Source: Methanobacteriota archaeon
GTDB lineage: Archaea; Thermoplasmatota; Thermoplasmata; RBG-16-68-12
Length of the DNA stretch: 6,237 bases
Assembly: GCA_005878635.1 (NCBI GenBank)
Contig: VBLS01000034.1
Span: forward strand, 1-6,237
Direction of reading: 5' to 3'
Made by a program: the position numbers and the translations under genes. Under the pieces are notes generated by a model. That model was given only the letters and a program-made list of their open reading frames with translations. It was not told the origin of the DNA and ran no database searches. Shown piece after piece: positions 4,151-6,237 of the stretch (position 1 is the stretch's first letter; each line of letters begins with the position of its first letter).

Positions 4151-5170
4151 GTGGACCGCGAACACGCCGGCCGAGATGCCCGAGCGGTGGAGGATCCCAT
4201 CGCCGCGATCTTCGACCTGGCGGACTCGGTCGATCATCAGACCCCGAAGATTCGGCGGATGCTCCGGTACGTCCGCGTGTTCGTCTCCCTCTGGCTCCTC
4301 CTGGACTTCTTCCTGATCATCGCGCTCGCCGCGATCGGCGGCGGGAACCCCGCAGGCGCGTTCCTCCTCTTCATCCCGGTCATTGGGCTCCTCCTCGGCA
4401 TGCGCCGGGTCTCCGGCTCGACGGCCCGATTGGTCCTCCTCATCCTGGTTATCGTCTTCGCAAGCATGCAGATCCTCTCCATCGGCGGCCTCCTTTTCGT
4501 CGGCATCGTCCTCGTCGCCCTGTTCGTCCTCGGCTTCATCATCCTGGAACTCATGCAAGACCTCCGGTCGTTCTTCGACTACTTCGCGTTGCGGCACCGA
4601 GTCATCCAGAGGGTGCGGCAGGCGGACCCGGTCGTCTACGTCCCGGAGGGGAAGGATGCGGTCCACCGGATCCTGTCCCACCTGGCCGCGACGAGCGCGG
4701 ACGTCCGCGGCGTCATGGCCGTCCCCGGGGCCGTCGCGATCCCCGCCCTCTTGACGGGGAAGACGGGCCTGACGTATTCCTTCGACGCGTACGTGCGGCA
4801 GCAGCCCTCCTTCCTGTGGAAGACCGTCTCCCTCGGCACGCCGGGTTTCGCGGTGTTCGTCAAGGCCTTCGAGAAGGCCCCCACCGCCGAGGACCTGAAG
4901 GCCCTCAAGGCCGCGATCGAGGACGCCTCCCTCGCGGCTCGCATTCCGGCCGCGCGCATCCTGGTCCTATGGAGGGCGAAGGGGAACGAGAGCGTCTCCG
5001 CCGACGCCTACGAGTTCCTGACGAAGGAGGCGGTCCGCGTCCGGCTCCGGGGCAGCACGTTCGTCTGCTCCCTCGAGTTGGCCATCGAGCGGGACGATGG
5101 CACCTACGATTTCATCCCGCTCGTCCTGGAGCCCGCGGTCGCCCCGACCGGTCGTCCGGTGCCCTCCTGA
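4151..5170 (+). CDS. Four-helix membrane protein with soluble C-terminal domain, family not recognised
   Basis: This is a 339-residue protein. An N-terminal charged stretch (1-40) is followed by four hydrophobic helices at about 43-62, 69-84, 93-112 and 113-134. Basic residues at 35-42, 84-92 and 148-156 suggest that both the N-terminus and the large C-terminal part face the cytoplasm. The soluble part (137-339) begins with an amphipathic helix (LMQDLRSFFDYFALRHRVIQ) and contains alternating strands and helices, a Lys/Glu-rich helix pair around 235-265 and a final strand-rich region. No catalytic motif or metal site was recognised, and no function is proposed. The GTG start fits the TATA box 25 bp upstream and gives a leaderless mRNA; the first in-frame Met codon lies far inside. 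Codon choice and GC-rich third positions match its neighbours, so it is a real gene and not a shadow frame. Confidence 0.85.
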   Translation: MDREHAGRDARAVEDPIAAIFDLADSVDHQTPKIRRMLRYVRVFVSLWLLLDFFLIIALAAIGGGNPAGAFLLFIPVIGLLLGMRRVSGSTARLVLLILVIVFASMQILSIGGLLFVGIVLVALFVLGFIILELMQDLRSFFDYFALRHRVIQRVRQADPVVYVPEGKDAVHRILSHLAATSADVRGVMAVPGAVAIPALLTGKTGLTYSFDAYVRQQPSFLWKTVSLGTPGFAVFVKAFEKAPTAEDLKALKAAIEDASLAARIPAARILVLWRAKGNESVSADAYEFLTKEAVRVRLRGSTFVCSLELAIERDDGTYDFIPLVLEPAVAPTGRPVPS

Positions 5171-5227
5171 GTTCTCCGAAATCGCACCACCACGGTGTTC
5201 GGAACGACTCGGACCGCTTGCTGGGGT

Positions 5228-5250
5228 CTAATATCCTCTCTGATAGTATT
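5228..5250 (+). promoter_or_regulatory. AT-rich promoter region of the ribbon-helix-helix-like gene
   Basis: Two AT-rich elements, CTAATAT (5228-5234) and GATAGTATT (5242-5250), stand out from GC-rich surroundings. They would place transcription starts near 5256 or 5271. Which one is used cannot be decided; the second would give a leader of about 12 nt. Confidence 0.4.
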
Positions 5251-5251
5251 T

Positions 5252-5282
5252 GCAACCGGAAGAACGGTAGGGCAACCCCGGT
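5252..5282 (+). repeat. GCAACC direct repeat and ACCGG/CCGGT dyad just before the start codon
   Basis: GCAACC occurs at 5252-5257 and 5272-5277, exactly 20 bp apart, about two helical turns. ACCGG at 5255-5259 and CCGGT at 5278-5282 form an additional inverted pair. The repeats lie between the promoter and the ATG at 5283, a suitable place for autoregulation by the encoded ribbon-helix-helix-like protein, but this is inference. Confidence 0.3.
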
Positions 5283-5966
5283 ATGACCAAGCAAGAAATC
5301 GCCGTCGAGTCCAGCACGGCGCAGTCGCTGGCGGCCGAAGCGTCCAGCCGCGGCAAGACCCTCTACGCCTTCACGAACCAAATCCTCGATGTCGCCTTGC
5401 GGGTGTTCGGTCAAGGCGGGGACGCGTCCGAGATCCTCCCGGCCTGGAAATCGTATCGCGTGACGAAGGACATCGAGGGAGTTCCGTTCCTCCCGCGCAG
5501 CCTCGTCTGGAAGATGGTCGAACGGCTGTATCAGCGGGATCCGGAGTGGTTGCTCCAGGAGTGGTTTGAGGCGGGCCGGCGGATCGGAGAGGTCCTCCGG
5601 ACTGTCCATCCGACCCTCGAGGATTTGCAAGTCGGGATGACCGGGAACCCGTCGATCATGACGGAGCAACGGATCGAAATCATTCGGCAGCGTTCCGCCG
5701 GGGACGGTCGTCAGCAGGTCCGCGTACGAGTCGTGACCGACTTGACCCCTGAATTGGCGTCGTGCGGCGAGAGCCTGCTCCACGGCCTCCTCTGTTCTTA
5801 CTCGTTCCGGGCGACCGAGAGCCACATCGAGGACGGGGTCGTCGAGATCGTCGCAGTCTACGAGGGAAAGGCGCCGGTCCCCGCCGCGAAGCCGGAGACC
5901 GTCGACGTGGGTACGTCGACGCCCAACGGAGGCCTCAATCCCGGAGCCAGAACGGCGCCGTTGTGA
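5283..5966 (+). CDS. Protein with ribbon-helix-helix-like N-terminus and unrecognised C-terminal domain
   Basis: This is a 227-residue protein. Residues 4-42 read as a short strand (EIAVESS) and two helices (TAQSLAAEASSRGKT and LYAFTNQILDVALRVF), the pattern of a ribbon-helix-helix DNA-binding unit. A larger domain (about 50-195) contains WKSYRVTKDIEGVPFLPRSL, a Trp-rich helix (DPEWLLQEWFEAGRRIGEVL), a strand VRVRVV and a Cys-containing helix-strand unit (Cys161, Cys171). The tail (196-227) is rich in Pro, Ala, Gly and Thr and looks disordered. The C-terminal domain was not recognised; it could be a sensor or ligand-binding domain. The ATG at 5283 has at most a weak GGTAGGG upstream, so a short-leader message is likely. 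Its last 32 bp overlap the convergent gene on the minus strand. Confidence 0.8.
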   Translation: MTKQEIAVESSTAQSLAAEASSRGKTLYAFTNQILDVALRVFGQGGDASEILPAWKSYRVTKDIEGVPFLPRSLVWKMVERLYQRDPEWLLQEWFEAGRRIGEVLRTVHPTLEDLQVGMTGNPSIMTEQRIEIIRQRSAGDGRQQVRVRVVTDLTPELASCGESLLHGLLCSYSFRATESHIEDGVVEIVAVYEGKAPVPAAKPETVDVGTSTPNGGLNPGARTAPL

Positions 5967-6237
5967 AGCGATAGTGGTCCCGGATCTGTTCGTCGTAGAT
6001 CTTCCGGTAGAATTCGTTGTAATGGCGGATGTGGAGGACGCCTTCGCGGGTGATCCGGATCCGATATCGGCCCTCGGTCTCCTCGACGGCCACGTGCCCT
6101 TCCTTCTGCAAGGCCTCGATCACGCGGTCCGTCATGAAGTGGTTCGACTTGATCTCCCGCTTCACCTCTTCCTTCGACATGCCGACCTGCCTCGGCAGGA
6201 CGACCTCCAACTTTCCTTCGAGCCCGTCCTGGTAGAG
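5935..6237 (-). CDS. Winged-helix-like small protein, possibly extending past the window edge
   Basis: The minus-strand frame is open from the right edge to a TGA at 5935-5937, giving 100 visible residues. An ATG at 6210 would give a 91-residue protein. No clear Shine-Dalgarno precedes it, and the nine codons before it (LYQDGLEGK) read as natural protein sequence, so the true start probably lies outside the window. The pattern is a helix (SKEEVKREIKSN), a recognition-helix-like segment (FMTDRVIEALQKEGHV), a two-strand wing (VAVEETEGRYRIRITREG) and a C-terminal helix (VLHIRHYNEFYRKIYDEQIR). This fits a winged helix-turn-helix DNA-binding domain with a helical dimerisation tail. No metal site or effector domain is visible. 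The C-terminus overlaps the convergent ribbon-helix-helix-like gene by 32 bp. A transcription factor role is inferred from the fold pattern only. Confidence 0.75.
   Translation of the reverse strand, partial: LYQDGLEGKLEVVLPRQVGMSKEEVKREIKSNHFMTDRVIEALQKEGHVAVEETEGRYRIRITREGVLHIRHYNEFYRKIYDEQIRDHYRFTTAPFWLRD

Noticed and set aside
4028..4681. A 217-codon minus-strand frame opposite the membrane protein
   Set aside because: Its acidic Asp/Glu-rich product is the usual antisense image of a hydrophobic GC-rich gene, and no promoter or ribosome binding site supports it.
5112..5825. A 237-codon minus-strand frame opposite the ribbon-helix-helix-like gene
   Set aside because: It crosses the promoter region and start of the plus-strand gene and has no recognisable domain or start signal.
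1..6237. CRISPR arrays, insertion sequences, phage or defence genes
   Set aside because: No regularly spaced repeats, transposase, integrase or attachment-site duplication was seen; the tRNA has no partial copy elsewhere in the window.

Overview
The window looks like a piece of a high-GC archaeal chromosome, most likely a high-GC member of the Thermoplasmatota (the phylum placement is inference). The archaeal signs are seen directly. There is a tRNA gene with a 37-nt intron at position 37/38 that folds into a bulge-helix-bulge. TTTATA- and TTAAATA-type boxes sit about 25 bp upstream of genes. One GTG start lies exactly where a leaderless transcript would begin. One ribosome binding site (GGTGATCC) matches the archaeal 16S 3' end. 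No mobile element, CRISPR array, rRNA or recognisable transposase is visible.

Left part, minus strand (1-2572): a small Tat-signal protein (2187-2465) is followed after 6 nt by a DUF4331 protein (765-2180), then by an aminoglycoside-phosphotransferase-like protein that runs off the left edge (1-650). The Tat-signal ORF and the DUF4331 ORF are in the same frame, separated only by one TGA and two sense codons. The DUF4331 protein has no signal peptide, so the secretion signal appears to be carried by the short upstream protein. Upstream lie a TATA-like box and a 19-bp perfect inverted repeat that looks like an operator.

Middle (2635-4053): an intron-containing elongator tRNA-Met with its own box A, then a nickel module. 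A NiCoT-type Ni/Co permease (minus strand) and a NikR regulator (plus strand, TTG start) diverge from a 139-bp intergenic region that holds two CTTAAG promoter-like elements and GAACC/GGTTC half-sites. NikR keeps all four high-affinity nickel ligands, so the simplest reading is a nickel-responsive feedback loop on nickel import.

Right part (4151-6237): a probably leaderless four-helix membrane protein of unknown family, a 227-residue protein with a ribbon-helix-helix-like N-terminus, and a convergent winged-helix-like protein that overlaps it by 32 bp and is open to the right edge. None of these three was recognised as a named family.

The points most worth follow-up are the in-frame TGA between the Tat-signal ORF and DUF4331, the possible export of DUF4331 in trans, the operator of that operon, and the nikR/permease control region. 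No complete new defence or metabolic system can be supported from this window.
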